Source of the DNA: Aulostomus chinensis
Taxonomy: Eukaryota; Chordata; Actinopteri; Syngnathiformes; Aulostomidae
Length of the DNA: 64,000 bases
NCBI GenBank assembly: GCA_037954235.1
Contig: JBBMOA010000017.1
Coordinates: forward strand, 25,557,027 to 25,621,026
Direction of reading: 5' to 3'
The notes beneath the pieces are model-generated. The model was given only the letters and a program-made list of their open reading frames with translations. It was not told where the DNA came from and searched no databases. This document shows, piece by piece, positions 35,816-48,010 of the stretch. Position 1 is the stretch's first letter. Each line of letters opens with the position of its first letter. Made by a program: the position numbers and the translations under genes.

Positions 35816-38800
35816 GTACCCTCGCTGCTCATCCTCTGACTTCTCAGTCGGAGTCGCACTTTCATCCACATAAGAGGAAGCAAATTTGAGCCTTCGTGCT
35901 TGTGATTGCATCAGTTTTAAAGGAGTCTTAAGTAATCTGCCACCTCTTTGTCCGCTGGGGATCAGCTGAATATTAAAGTTGTGTTCTGGCAGCACAGAGG
36001 AGTCCGTCAGCTCATGAACTCTGAGCTCCGACAGAGCGCTGGTGGCGAGGTAATAAAGGAGCCAGACACAATGACAGCAACGCAGGGTGGAAACGGGCTT
36101 CAACTTTGAATGAACTCAATTAGCACTGCAGACTCTGCTGTCGGTCGTCAGGACGGTTCGTCAGTTCTCCCGTCACTGTTTCCTTCCACGCGCTCCAAAA
36201 AAGAGAAGTTGATTAATTATAATAAAATGGTAACGTGTGAGTTTTGTTTCCGTCGATTTACGCCGGATTTCTGTTGGTGGTAGTCGTGTGTGGAGGAAAT
36301 GTGACGCTAGTATGGGTTGAAATTAAAAGTGTTGATCCTTTGGCGACAGAAGCAAACTGAACAGTTGACGTCTCATCTGATTCAAATGTAGTTTTGTTAA
36401 GTGTTGAGAATGAATCGTACCTCTGTGTTTACACCCAGCTGATCTCCAAAAGTGAAGAACATTGACTCTCTGTAGTTCATCAACTACAAACAATGAAGCT
36501 CATTCATGAAATGCTCTTACGCACAACTTTACACACATCAGGTTTGTTTTTTGGCCCTTAAGTTCGTCCCTGAGTCACATGGTAAGAGTGCGATTTCTGT
36601 TGGCGCTTGGATCAGAGATGTTTTCCTCGGCCAGTGGACGCTGACGCGTCGGCAGGTCGTCTCTGCTGCTCCTCCAGAGTTCACCTGCAGTGGATTCGGA
36701 CACAAATTCATTCCTTTGAGTTGAAAATTGCAGATGTTCTCGTCCGTCTATCTTGCAGCCTGACAGCAAAACTCACCTGTTCCTTGCTCTCACAGCCTGT
36801 GACACCACCCTCTTTGAGATTTGAGTAAAAGTGCTGAGAATAAATACAACAACGAGGTTTTGATAGAGTCGTAGAGGCGATTACCTTCAGCTAGCTTGGC
36901 TTCCTTCTGCTCCTTTACAACAAGTCGTATTTTATGTCGTTGGTCACAGTGCAGGTTTATTTTTCAGTTCAGTATTGTTTACTGTCCTTGACAAATCTTA
37001 ATTTTGTGTTTTTTTTCAGTCTTTTTATTTCTTTTCCTAAAGATGTTACAACTTGCAACATTCATAACTTCATGGCAGAGTTTTTATCAGAGTTGCCGTG
37101 ATGATGACGGCGTCCTCGTTTGTTTCAGGGCTACAACATCATCTCAGTGTTGAGCTTGGAGATCGTCCCGATTATGGAGCTGCTGGCTTCCATGAAGACA
37201 CACAGCGTGCCAGAGGATATTGATGTGAGCAACACACACACACACACACATAACACGAACACACACATGCGGACACACACACCATCTCATGATGTAATTT
37301 CATAAAAATTAAGTGTTGGCAAAAGACGTACAAAAGCCTAATTAGGTGCTCCAAATATGAAAGATTCATGGTGTTGAGGGCTGTAAGTTCCTCTGACTTT
37401 CATTACCCTTGAATCTGCCTTCTGTTCTCACGGTGAAGAGTTGGGGTTGTGTGTAAGAGTAGACCACAAGATGATGTCATCAAGCCAAAATCATTCATAC
37501 GAAACGAGATACGACGTCATTGATTCCTCCACAGGGAGGTTTGCATGTTCCAGCAGCTCAGAAGCACCGCTGGGGAAGAAGCGCCTGGCCAATGAAAATA
37601 GGATGAAATACAAAGGACCAAAAACATAGAATCTACTCAGAAATACTGTCCACCGAGGACTCCATACACAGTGTATACACTTCAGCAGGTACGGATGAAA
37701 TATTGATATGCTTGGATCCATCATAACAAAGGAAGCTGGGAGCCATCTTCTTTTTTGCAATCATCATTAACACCTTAACTCGTCTTTTCCTGTAAACACA
37801 TGACCCACGATCACACTGGTGTCAGGTCATCTTTCTACCTGAGAGAATCTCATATGTCCTGATTAATCACGTGATTAAAACCATAATTATTAGTCCTTCG
37901 TGGCTTCAAGCCAAATCTACGTGGCTGGCTCTCTGCTGCATGGAGTCACTTAGAGGTCACGCAGGAGGGACAAACGTCTTTGTGGCTTCAAGACTCCTGT
38001 TGGAAGGTTAAAGGATCCAAAATGTCACGGTGGCACTGATTGGCTGAAAAGAAAAATAGAACTTCAGATTATTGCCAGATGGGATATTTTAAGCAAATTC
38101 TTTGTCCAATGTTAGTTTTTCACACTTTCAGCTGTTCAAATGGCCTCCGTTCCTCCAGGTTTAAATTATGAGGGTTCTCTGCATACATCACCACCACCCA
38201 GTGAGAATAAACACATTTGTTCCCTTCTAAAGTGCAAATGCAGTAAAAAGCAGCCTCTCTTGCTGTTCCCTGCACTTCCACAGAAGCACTGTAGCTTTGC
38301 ATCATGCTCACATCGCAGGGTGTGCAAATGTGCCCATCAGCACTTTTGTCTTTGTTTGCTGCAATTTTAGAAATGACTCATTTTGTTTTGCTCCTGCTGA
38401 GCAGATAAAAGACACGGTGCTGAACGATGATGACATCGGCGACAGCTGCCACGAGGATTTCCTCCACAAGTAAGCGCTGCGGTACAGGTGGAGACAGATG
38501 ATGAACAATGGTCGTTTAACACCCATCAGCCCTCCAATCATGAGTAATGACTCTCCACTTAGCCCACGTTTCCTCCTGAGGAAGGATGAAAGCGCCGTTG
38601 CTGTTAGTCTTTGGAGCTTGGACGTTTCTATTCTGGCGACGGAGCTCCGGGTGAACCAGAGTTCACTTCAGCATCCCGCAGAGACGATGAAGCACCTGGG
38701 AGCAGGAACTTAGTTTACCTGCTTTCAAGAATATTGAAAGATGATGGAGGCTTTTTATCATCAGACCAACTATTTTACCTGAGATAACGTGTGTTTCAGC

Positions 38801-41800
38801 TGATGCCTCCACCTGTTGCTATCTCTGCCCGTCTCTACTAGCTTGAGGTCTGCATGGGTCCGCTGAGCTTTTGTGTTAAGGAGAACGGGACAGACAGATG
38901 TTCGGACCTTTTGAGAAGAACTCGGGTCTTGATGGTCCGGGATGACCTGGATTTTGTAACTCGCCATCGGCCCTCGATCCAATTAGCATGAGAATTCCTC
39001 GTCAGTGAAAGGATTCATTCAGTCATGTCGCAATCGTTAGTGCCAAAAGCTGTCGTCATTAATTGGTGTGAGGCTAATGAAGCTAATTGTTGTGTTCAGG
39101 GCCATCAGCTCTCATCTCCAGACGTGCGGCTGCTCGATCGTGGTTGGAAGCAATCCAGAGAAAGTAAACAAGGTAAATTAACCAGATCAGCGGCTGCACA
39201 CTGACGCTCCTGTCGATGTGCCACATCATCTGGAATGTTGAGTTTTATGAGCCCTACGTGTCCATCACTGTGCATCAGTCTGAGCCTGGCAGCACATTTC
39301 CTCCTGCAAACATAAAAGTTACTCTAGAAAGCATCTAAACTTTGCATAATGAGCAGAAGGAAAGGACACAAACTAGTCATGTTTACTGAGAGAGAGAAGT
39401 CTGGTCTACCGGAGGAAGCTTCTACAAATTAATGTGTGCTTTTATTAGCTGGAGGCCTGAAGTGAACCCCAGTTTTAATCATGCCTTTAATTTGTAGCTT
39501 ACAACTAGCCTCCAGCCTGATACCAGATAAAAGTTTACAACCCAAATGTGGCTTCTTTTGTAAATGTTGAGCTAAAGTGTAGTTACTCAAGTAAATTTTG
39601 TGCTGACGGTGTGCAGGAATCCACCCGTCGAGTACAAACTAGAAGGCTATTTATTTTCTGCCTGTGTTTGAAAAGTAGAGCGCTAAGAGAACACAGATGC
39701 TGGTAGGAAAGACAATGATTTCATCGTGAATGTTAAACACAGCTCCAGTTCCATCGATGCAGTGAAGAGCGCTCAGGGGGAAAGTCTATCTGACTTATCT
39801 GATGACTTGAAGCGTCTTTCTCAACTGACCCCCGCACTGCTAGCGTTCACAGCAGCTAAGCTAACTAGCAGCCAGCTGTCTGGTGCATGTCTGGAGGAGC
39901 AAAGGACTTTTTTGGGGGGGATTGTGTTCCAAACAAGCTTTTCATCTCTGCTCAGATTGTTCGGACTCTTTGCCTCTTCCTCACCCCTGCTGAGAGGAAA
40001 TGCTCTCGTCTCTGCAAGGCTGGCTCTTCCTTCAAATACGACACTGGCCTTTTTGTGCAGGGCCTTCTCAAGGTGAGATCCCTCCCCGCCCACCTCTTTC
40101 TAAACGGCCAGTTAAAACTGGAGCCTGCTGATTGTTGTTTTGTCTGCTTGTTTGATGTTGCTCAGACTTTTGCTGGCCCCATTTCTTGTTCTGACTAGAA
40201 ACGGTTACAGTAAGATTGCAGTTATTTACTAGCATGTTGCATAAGATTTCCGAGGTATCTGACTTCATACACTGAGTTCAATGACTGTCTTTACATAGTT
40301 TTAGTTTTAAGAGGCGGCACGGGGGTGCGGTGGTCAGCACTGTGGCCCCACAGCTAGAGGGTTGTGGGTGGAGCCCCGGCTGCAGCACGGGGTCTTTCTG
40401 GGTGAGTCTCCATGTTCTCCCTGTTCCTGCTGGGTTCTCTCTGGTACTCCAGCTTCCTCCACAGTCCAAAGACATCAAGAGGGACCAGGTTAATCCAGAC
40501 TCTAAATTGACCGTAGGCGTGGCTGGGAGAGCCAATGGTTGTCTGTCTCTATGTGTTGGCCCTGCCATGGACTGGTGACCTGTCCAGGGCTCCACCCTAA
40601 AATGAGCAGTTAAGAAGCAACATGTCAAGGAGCTCCAGTAAAAAACTGCTACCTACAGAGTTGCCTGGTTAAACAAAAGATTTCTATGTTGTTGGCTTCT
40701 ATTCAACATCTCACTAAAACAGCTCATGTCGAACAATTAGAAATATGATTGAATATTATGAACATGTACCCTGAATACTGTGAACACGTACTATGAGGGG
40801 TGCTCTGGTCAGGCCTTGAAGGATGATCATTTATGTTGTATTTTATAAGATTCATTTAACGGTGATCAATGGTAGAAGATGAATACTCGTTTCTTCAGGT
40901 CTAAATTAAAAATCTTGACTGCTTTGGCTGAAATCAGTCGCTTGTTCCATTCACTTGTCGCTGCGTATGTCAAGGCATTTTCCCTCAAACTCAGTTTTCA
41001 TGCACAGGAATAAATTGTGCCTCTGCTGTTATGGAAGTGGTTATTTTTAAAACTCCTGGGTAGATATGAAGGTGTGGAATTACACACAAGCAGCCTGTAG
41101 ACGGACGTGGGACTGGAACGAAAACCCTCTCCTCCTGCAGGTGTGACGGTGTGCAGGAGTTTTTCCTCACCTGAAGTCGACCCTTTGTCTCCCCTGACGT
41201 AGCTTTCTTCAGTAGCTGGTGTGCAAATGCATCCGATTTGATCTAAAGAACCGAAGCAGATGAATTCACTGACTTGAGAATGGCAGAAGTTCTGCAGACG
41301 TTATTCCTTAGCTGTTCCCTCAGAGTAGCGGTAGCATGGAAGCCTTTTTTTTAAGTCTGTATTTTGTTTCTTGTTATTACTTTTGCTTTAATTTTGTTCT
41401 GTTTAGCATTGCTGTGACCTGTGGAGCTCTTTTACTGGAATATTAATGGATAGTGCCACTTTTGGTGTCTCCTAATTTTACCGGCATCCTTATTAATATC
41501 ATGAGATCCGCTGATATTTGGGCCTCTAAGCTTTTTGTTCACCTTCAGGACTCAACAGGCAGCTTCGTCCTGCCCTTCCGCCAGGTCCTCTACTCGCCTT
41601 ACCCGACCACGCACATCGACGTGGACATCAACACGGTCAAGCAGATGCCTCCTTGTCATGAACATACATACAACCAGCGCCGCTATATGCGGTCTGAGTT
41701 GAGCACGCTTTGGAAGACGGACAGCGAGGAAGAAATACCTCCTGACACAATCATTCACACCAATGAAACCTTCACCCCGGACCTGTGAGTCACGCATCGA

Positions 41801-44760
41801 GTCACTACTTTACTCCTGTGTTCCTCTCTTAACAAGAAAGTGTCTGACATCCAAACCACTTTCTTCTCAGGAATATATTTCAAGACGTCATGCATAAGGA
41901 CACTTTGGTGAAGTCCTTTATAGATGAGGTAAGAACACGGCGACAGGCTGCACCATGTCCCATAAAAGCAGGAAAAACCACAGAATTGAGAAAAGTGTCT
42001 AATTAAAGGAGTAAATTCAGGAGTTGTTCTACAGTCTCCAGCGTCAGTGCTGCAACCACGGCACCTGAAGATATTTCACTTTTATCATCCTCATTATCAT
42101 CATATGCATGAGATATGCAGCTACATAAAGCTACCCTATCTAGCTCCTGTAGGAGAGGACAACAGCCAAGTGACCAGAAGGCAGAACGCTGCCATCATTT
42201 CTCATCACGTCATGAATCATTGTGCAGGTCCTTTCATAACAGTCGGAGCAAATCAATCAAAAAACAATGATCAAATCTGAATGCCACCTGAGGAAATCAT
42301 CCAAACTGCTAAATTAAACCGGTAAATGAAAACGACCCCGGAGCTGCGGTTGCGTTTTGGCTCATGACGGCAGCAGTAGGTTTCTCTGGCACAAGTGAGG
42401 GAGGAGTCTATTCTCACATGCTGTACCAGTGGAGCTGTAGCCTGGATCCGTAATTGACACGCCTCGTTGTCCCCAGGTGTTCATGCTGAAGCCGGGCCTG
42501 TCCCTGAGGAGCACCTATCTGGCCCAGTTCCTGCTGCTGCTCCACAGAAAAGCCCTCACGTTGCTCAAGTACATCGAGGACGAAACGTAAGAGCTGTCAA
42601 TAAGACTTACAGTCAAACAACATGCACCTGCCTCCCAAACAGTCTGAAATTGTATTAGCAAAGAGGCTAATGCAGTTTCAGCATGCTCACAAAGGGTTAT
42701 TGTTCCTTTACCGTCTGCCATTGCGTCTTTGACTTTGCCCTGTGGTTAATGACCTGGACAGTCTGTGAGACTCCACTCGGCTCTTTTTATGCACTTTTTC
42801 AATTTGCGCATAAAAACCTGAATGGAAGCACTAAAAATTTAAATGAATCTCTAAGTATTGCAAAAAGAGCCGTTTGGGGAATTTGAAGAATTGGCGAATG
42901 GACAAATTAATGAGAGTAAATGCAACAGACGTAGTTTCAGGGAAAGAGTTCTCCAGCCAGGCGGTGGTGGGGCTGACTGACAGAGAGATGGTCGCTGTCA
43001 GAGATCTGGAGATGCAGGGAGACGCAGCCATGGAATTTATTCATCTGACTGCGTTTGGTATGCGATCTGTCGCTGAAGAAACGGACGTAACACACGAGTC
43101 GCAGCCTTTGAGACCCAACCGTTACAACGCTGTTCTTCTTGTTTTTATAGCACGCATTCGTCGTTACACGACTGTTAAAATGATAATAATATAATAATAA
43201 GTAATTCAAAGGCATTACCTTTGCGTCTGAGAACTTATTATGATAAATCTGGTCATTAATTAATTATTTATTGAACTTTGGCTTTTAAAATGTCTTGTAT
43301 TTGTACGTGAATGTGTGCATGCGTGTGTGTGTGTGAGTGGTGTGTCGCTAACAGGCCGGGGTCTGAGGCCGTCCTGTTTTACAGGCGCCTCGACATGCTT
43401 GTTTATGCTCAGTTTCCATCTCGTAGCAACATGCATAATTCATTGTGACACAGCTGCAAACCAAGGAGACGCTAATGCTAATCTGACCCAGCGTGGGCTT
43501 GGTTGTCTGTAGCTGTTGTTACACGCACACGTTGAAGCCATTCTGATGGAAATCATTCCGATTGAAGGTTTTTGATGTAATTGTGATACAACATGCGTTC
43601 CGTTTGGCGTGTAGGATGCATTCTAACTTCAGCACAGTACTGCTCTGTTTAATAATATAAGCTGTTGTAATCCGCAGCTGGGTGAAGGTAAATGTAGCAG
43701 AAATGCTTACATTCCCCTCGGCGTAATCCCAGGCGTCCTCCCAGGTCCCGATGTCATGACATGTAAAAGTTGCCGAGGTTGGTCGAATCTGTTGGTGGGT
43801 TAAGAGTTTGCTGTCAAGTCCCGAGCCTCGAGTCTCTTGGACTTGTTTGAAAAGTTCCATATTTCTTACTTGAATTCTGTCTAGTTGTCCATTAACAATT
43901 GAGAAGTTTGAATAAAAGCACTAGAAGCAAAACGCTCAGCAGAGAGTATGAAGGCCGCCATTTTAACATTGTTTACTTTGGTCGGTGAATGAAAATCTTC
44001 ATCAAATTGAGTGAATGAAACTTTAAAGGGTTCGGTTGTTCGTATTTATCCTCCGAGGCAGCAGGATTTGCCAGAGGTTGCCACTGAATCATCTCGCCAG
44101 GCTTCAGGTTATGTGTTTGTGTCCTCATCAGCCGCGGTTCGGGCCAATCAGCTGTTCAGGGTTGGGGTTTAGATGTGACGACAACAGTGGTAGCTGCTGA
44201 AGAGGTTAGCATGGATGCTAACTCGGTCAGAACTGGGGAGGATGTCCTCCTAGTGAAGAGCAGAACGTCACCGATGGGTTTCCTTCCTGAAGCAATGCTC
44301 TCACCCTCATAGCGACTGGATGCTTCTTCAGTCTGTTGATCTGATTGGTTGAATTCAGATCCTTCATCCAATCACCTGCTGAGCATCTTGAAAGTCAAGG
44401 ACATTTTTACGGAGGACTTTCCAGCTGGTTCAGTATCACCAACGATCTGGCAGTTTGGGTTACGTGTCATTCTGATCAAGTTGTTCATGAAGAATTTGAA
44501 TCTATCAAACTGATCATCGTCGGGATTTTAGGGTCGTTGTAAACGCACCTGATGCATCCCCTCCCTCCCTCAGGCAAAAAGGAAAGAAGCCATTTCGATC
44601 GTTGCGGAGCTTAAAGACGGACCTGGACCTGATGGTGGAGGGAGACCTGAACATTGTGATGGCCTTCGCTGAGAAGCTGAGGGCGGGACTCCACTCGTTC
44701 GTCTTCGGGAAGTCGTTCTACACCAGCATGCAGGAGCGAGACGTTCTCATGAGCTTCTGA
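35369..44760 (+). CDS. c9orf72: C9orf72 (DENN-family subunit of the C9orf72-SMCR8-WDR41 complex)
   Basis: Together with SMCR8 and WDR41 this protein acts on Rab/Arf GTPases at lysosomal and autophagic membranes. Joining nine exons (35369-35815, 37129-37224, 38405-38469, 39100-39172, 39956-40072, 41549-41784, 41871-41928, 42477-42586, 44574-44760) gives 1389 nt: 462 residues and TGA. All introns are GT-AG, and exon lengths 96, 65, 73, 117, 236, 58 and 110 equal those of human exons 4-10. The N-terminal longin part shows LAATFAYWDNILGPRVRHIW; the DENN parts include DDDIGDSCHEDFL, RTLCLFLTPAERKCSRLC and PFRQVLYSPYPTTHIDVD; the C-terminus ends QERDVLMSF. Human C9orf72 is 481 residues. The deficit is explained by loss of the 60-nt human exon 3, with a net one-residue gain elsewhere. 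The start is the ATG giving MSSGCPPQSP, parallel to human MSTLCPPPSP. No frameshift or stop interrupts the model. Confidence 0.98.
37129..37224 (+). CDS. c9orf72: c9orf72 coding exon 2 (residues 150-181; human exon 4)
   Basis: 96 nt, phase 0 to phase 0, preceded by TTTGTTTCAG and followed by GTGAGC. It codes for GYNIISVLSLEIVPIMELL...HSVPEDID. A CA repeat begins 8 nt into the following intron. Confidence 0.96.
37232..37250. repeat. (CA)n microsatellite directly behind a c9orf72 splice donor
   Basis: About nine CA units starting 8 nt after the exon end at 37224. CA-rich RNA is bound by hnRNP L, a known splicing regulator, so the position may matter for use of this exon. Confidence 0.85.
37895..38040 (+). 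mobile_element. MITE-like repeat copy 9, fragment in a c9orf72 intron
   Basis: Keeps GCTTCAAGCCAAATCTACGTGG, GCTGGCTCTCTGCTGCATGGAGTC, GCAGGAGGGACAAACGTCTTTG and CAAGACTCCTGTTGG, the 3' half of the family. The terminal inverted repeat is lost. Confidence 0.55.
38405..38469 (+). CDS. c9orf72: c9orf72 coding exon 3 (residues 182-203; human exon 5)
   Basis: 65 nt, acceptor CTGAGCAG, donor GTAAGC. It codes for IKDTVLNDDDIGDSCHEDFLH and the first two bases of the next lysine codon. Confidence 0.96.
39100..39172 (+). CDS. c9orf72: c9orf72 coding exon 4 (residues 203-227; human exon 6)
   Basis: 73 nt, acceptor TGTGTTCAG, donor GTAAAT. It codes for AISSHLQTCGCSIVVGSNPE and ends KVNK in phase 0. Confidence 0.96.
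39956..40072 (+). CDS. c9orf72: c9orf72 coding exon 5 (residues 228-266; human exon 7)
   Basis: 117 nt, acceptor CTCTGCTCAG, donor GTGAGA. It codes for IVRTLCLFLTPAERKCSRLC and on to GLFVQGLLK. Confidence 0.97.
40313..40598 (+). mobile_element. V-SINE-like SINE in a c9orf72 intron, 3'-deleted
   Basis: The same SINE family as at 8583. It begins GGCGGCACGGGGGTGCGGTGG and keeps the tRNA-like head and the central core, then breaks after GACCTGTCCAGG and jumps to GCTCCACCC, so the tail is missing. Over roughly 240 bp it is almost identical to the copy at 8583. It lies about 240 bp after coding exon 5. Confidence 0.75.
41549..41784 (+). CDS. c9orf72: c9orf72 coding exon 6 (residues 267-345; human exon 8)
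   Basis: 236 nt, the same length as in human; acceptor TTCACCTTCAG, donor GTGAGT. It codes from DSTGSFVLPFRQ through NQRRYMRSELSTLWKTDSEE to TFTPD, splitting a Leu codon. The DENN core is highly conserved here. Confidence 0.98.
41871..41928 (+). CDS. c9orf72: c9orf72 coding exon 7 (residues 345-364; human exon 9)
   Basis: 58 nt, only 86 nt of intron before it; acceptor TTCTTCTCAG, donor GTAAGA. It codes for NIFQDVMHKDTLVKSFIDE. Confidence 0.96.
42477..42586 (+). CDS. c9orf72: c9orf72 coding exon 8 (residues 365-401; human exon 10)
   Basis: 110 nt, acceptor GTTGTCCCCAG, donor GTAAGA. It codes for VFMLKPGLSLRSTYLAQFLL and on to LKYIEDE, splitting a Thr codon. Confidence 0.97.
44574..44760 (+). 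CDS. c9orf72: c9orf72 coding exon 9 (residues 401-462 and stop; human exon 11)
   Basis: 187 nt, acceptor CCCTCCCTCAG. It codes for QKGKKPFRSLRSLKTDLDLM and on to YTSMQERDVLMSF, then TGA at 44758-44760. The 2 kb intron before it shows no extra exon. Confidence 0.97.
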
Positions 44761-46913
44761 CCGCGTTCCCTCATTTCTGCTGTGTTCCTGGGACACGGAT
44801 CTACGCTCGCGTGTCATCGACGCGTCACCTCCTGCTTCACCGTCAGTATTTGTCTCCGCTTGGTTGAAATGAAATTAACAGAGATGTTCCAGTGTGGAGA
44901 CACAGATCCAGAGACTGGTAGTTTTTGCTGGTATGAGCCATTAGAAATCTGATATATTGCCTTGATTAACTTTGATCATAATGCGTTTTAATATTTTCAG
45001 AAGACCTGCAGTAATTTACCCTCTGTGGGATTAATAATTCATGGTTCTGTGCCTTCTGCTAACAGAGGGTCTGTTTTAATTTATAGTGTGAGGTTTGGCT
45101 CTGGGCACCCACCAATACAATCGCTACTTAATTTAAATTTCTATTTATTAAAAGGTAACTTATTAGATCCTTCACAGCCTGTTTCATGCAACAGTCCCAG
45201 TTGGCCTGAGAAGCACCTCAAAAAGTCTCTGAGTGCACGTGTGCCGCTACCAGAGGCCTGAGAGCCGTCCAGCCCGGCGAGCTCATGGAAGCTAACCAGG
45301 ACAAACGCTCAGCAGACGCTGAGGAAGGTGGCACGTCAGCGGACAGCCGGTGTCATTAAATGCGTTCACTCAACTTTGTGTGGAAGTGATTTTCTCTGAT
45401 GAGTCTTCCTCTCGGCTGTTTGGATGATCCTGCTTAACTTTGCTGTGTTGTGAAAGTCAAATGATCCAGTTTATTAGGAGTAGCTGCCAAAAATGGTTCT
45501 TTTTTGTTTTTGGTGATGTTTTAATGGATGAGACAAGATTGAATGTTGAACCCCTCATTATCCCGTCTGTGTACTGACTTCACTCCCCTTCTTTTATGAC
45601 TTCAGTGACGACTTGCTTTTTACTCATAATTGCTCGTGCAGATGATCTTGTGAAAAGTAATGAATGTGATAATATATCGTCTGTCAGTCTGTTTCATATT
45701 CACATCAAATTAGTGTTTGGGTAAAATGACGACGTCAGTCCGAGTGTGACCTTGTCTTCGAGGATGGGAACACCAGTGGAATTCTGGAACGCCTCATCCT
45801 CTACAAGGATCCGTGGCTTTGTGACTACAGCAGGAACATCTTCAGCTCCTGCACCACAAAAACATGACCTGATGAATTGAAGTAGGCCGGTCCTTGCCGG
45901 TCCCCACCCTAGACCACGTTGCTCTGGGTTGTGTTCCAGTTTAAAGTCCGGTCTAAAGGTGTCTGAGGGTCTCAGCCTCGCTTTCCTGGGGGTCACTGAT
46001 TGTCACCCAGGGCCCACTTCAAATGTTCCACCCAGAAAATCTCTTGACAGAAACCCGTCACGTCTCTGTGGACTACGAAAGGCCACCTGCTGGCCCCCTG
46101 GTCAACCTCCACAGCTCTGACCATCAATAACCCCTAATCAGCGAACCCTTATTCTAAACGACTTGGTCCTCTTTACCTGGAGGAAAAGGTGTTGAACTTT
46201 GCAGCTTAGAAAGCAAAACGTTTTCCCTCCTCTTGTTCTCCGTCTAAATGTTCTCTCTACTGAAAGTGTAGATTTTGCCAAATGCCTTTTGAAGAGTGAC
46301 TCGTAAATCAGTAGAAGTGGAGGCTGTAAGGTTTGTTTACTGCATATTTGCCATGTCCTGCAAAAATAAAGCAGCTTCAATGTAGAAGGAGCGGACCAGT
46401 CAACCTTGGAAAAGAGGACATATCTACTTATTCTGTCAATTATTCATGATACCAATTGTAAACTCTCTGCTTCTTCTTTGAGAATGCTGACGGTGCTCTG
46501 TGCAAACCTCCAACAAGCATAAATAAAAGATCCATCATGTGTGTGCCAAGTTGGGTGTTGCTTGGATGGACGGTTGTTGGAGTGATTGAGTCAGAGACGC
46601 CGCACCGCCCAGAGTTGTCAGGCATCTGCTGCCTGCTGCGTTTGGATCCCGTCTGTTGATGCCCTCATCCCCAGCAGGAGCCGAGCCACTCGCACGGCTA
46701 ACGGGTCGTCTACGCTGTTAGCGCCTTGTTTACGGTAGCTTCTGAGGATGCAGCACATCACCCTGATTCTGGCTGGGAATCTCAACGGTGTCACCATGGT
46801 TACGGTGAGAAATCTTGCACCACGGTTAGGGTGAAAAAAAAGAAGTGGCATTCTGATGATGGTGCAAAATATAAAACTATGACTAATTTATTGCAGGAAA
46901 TGTGCAGAGCTGC

Positions 46914-47075
46914 TACAGTATGACAGCTACAGGTTTGTCTCCATGGTTACAGCATGACATTAAAGGTTTGTCTCCATGGTTACAGTATGACAGCTACAGG
47001 TTTGTCTCCAAGGTTACAGCATGACAGCTACAGATTTGTCTCCATGGTTACCTTAGGACAGCTACAGGTATGTCA
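46914..47075 (+). repeat. Five-copy tandem repeat, 34-bp unit
   Basis: Units of the form TACAGTATGACAGCTACAGG plus TTTGTCTCCATGGT begin at 46914, 46948, 46981, 47015 and 47049. The second unit is 33 bp, and the last is the most diverged. The unit contains CCATGG. Confidence 0.85.
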
Positions 47076-47423
47076 CAATTGCTACTCCTTCAGCATAGTC
47101 ACCATGGGTTAGGAGGGAAACTTGTAGCCCTGTTACCATGGTTACTTGCGCCCAGCCCATGCCTGAACAGCAGCAACCTGATGGGGAGGTGAAGAGCTGT
47201 GAGCAGGCCCTCAGCAGAAGTGTTCCTCCAGCTGATTTCCACCCTGCCACATGTCTGGACTTCTTTTAGCCCAGATTGAGATCTCACCTGTTCACCGAGA
47301 CCTTTGACCTCTGGTTCACTATCGTTATGAATCATCCTGTTTGTTCACCTCTAATGTATGATTGTTTTGGAAATCATACTTGAAATGACCAAATAAAATG
47401 AAATGATTATCTTTGTTATCAAT

Positions 47424-47466
47424 ATTATTATTGTTGTTGTTGTTGTTATTATTATTGTTATTATTA
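47424..47466. repeat. Mixed (ATT/GTT)n microsatellite
   Basis: An imperfect trinucleotide run alternating TTA and TTG units in intergenic DNA. Confidence 0.8.
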
Positions 47467-48010
47467 GCTCTGTGTTACTTTGTAAAGCATCCTTTAAGTT
47501 CCTGAATGGCGCTTCGTAAATCTCAGCTCCTATCTGAGACTGGACATCGTGTCCAGTGACATCCTCCTGCCTCATAGTTTAGAATTAAGAAATTAAAATG
47601 GAGAAAGACATTTTCATGGTTTGCTCAGTTGGAGGTTTTTCTTTTGAAAGAATGTCCTTGGAGTTTTATTTTAGTTATTGCTCTTCACCAAAATAAATAA
47701 GCCACTTTTTAAAAAAGAAAACTTAAATAAATCCATCCAAGGAAACGGGGTCAACAAGAATCAAAACAAACAGCTTCTTGGCTGCATTTTTGGAACATAT
47801 TGATGTCATATTGAGTCGATTTTAGTTTCACGTATTTTAGCATTTTGTTAATATATTCATGTTTTCTCAATGTTGTTTTCCTGACTGTTTATTCCGTAGC
47901 TGCAGTCCGTCGCTGAGGATTTAACGGAGCTCTGACAAGACAACATTCGCATTCATAGGCAGAAAAAGCTGTCTGTCAACAACATGCGTGCCCTCGCTCG
48001 CGCTGTCCTC

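Larger units (their letters stand above)
44761..48010. other. c9orf72 3' UTR and intergenic DNA before bltp1
   Basis: Possible polyadenylation signals are ATTAAA at 45355-45360 and AATAAA at 46365-46370, so the 3' UTR may be 0.6 or 1.6 kb. A 34-bp tandem repeat (46914-47075) and a TTG/TTA microsatellite (47424-47466) follow. A weak minus-strand CTCF-like match lies at 46080-46093. No coding exon is seen. Confidence 0.5.
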
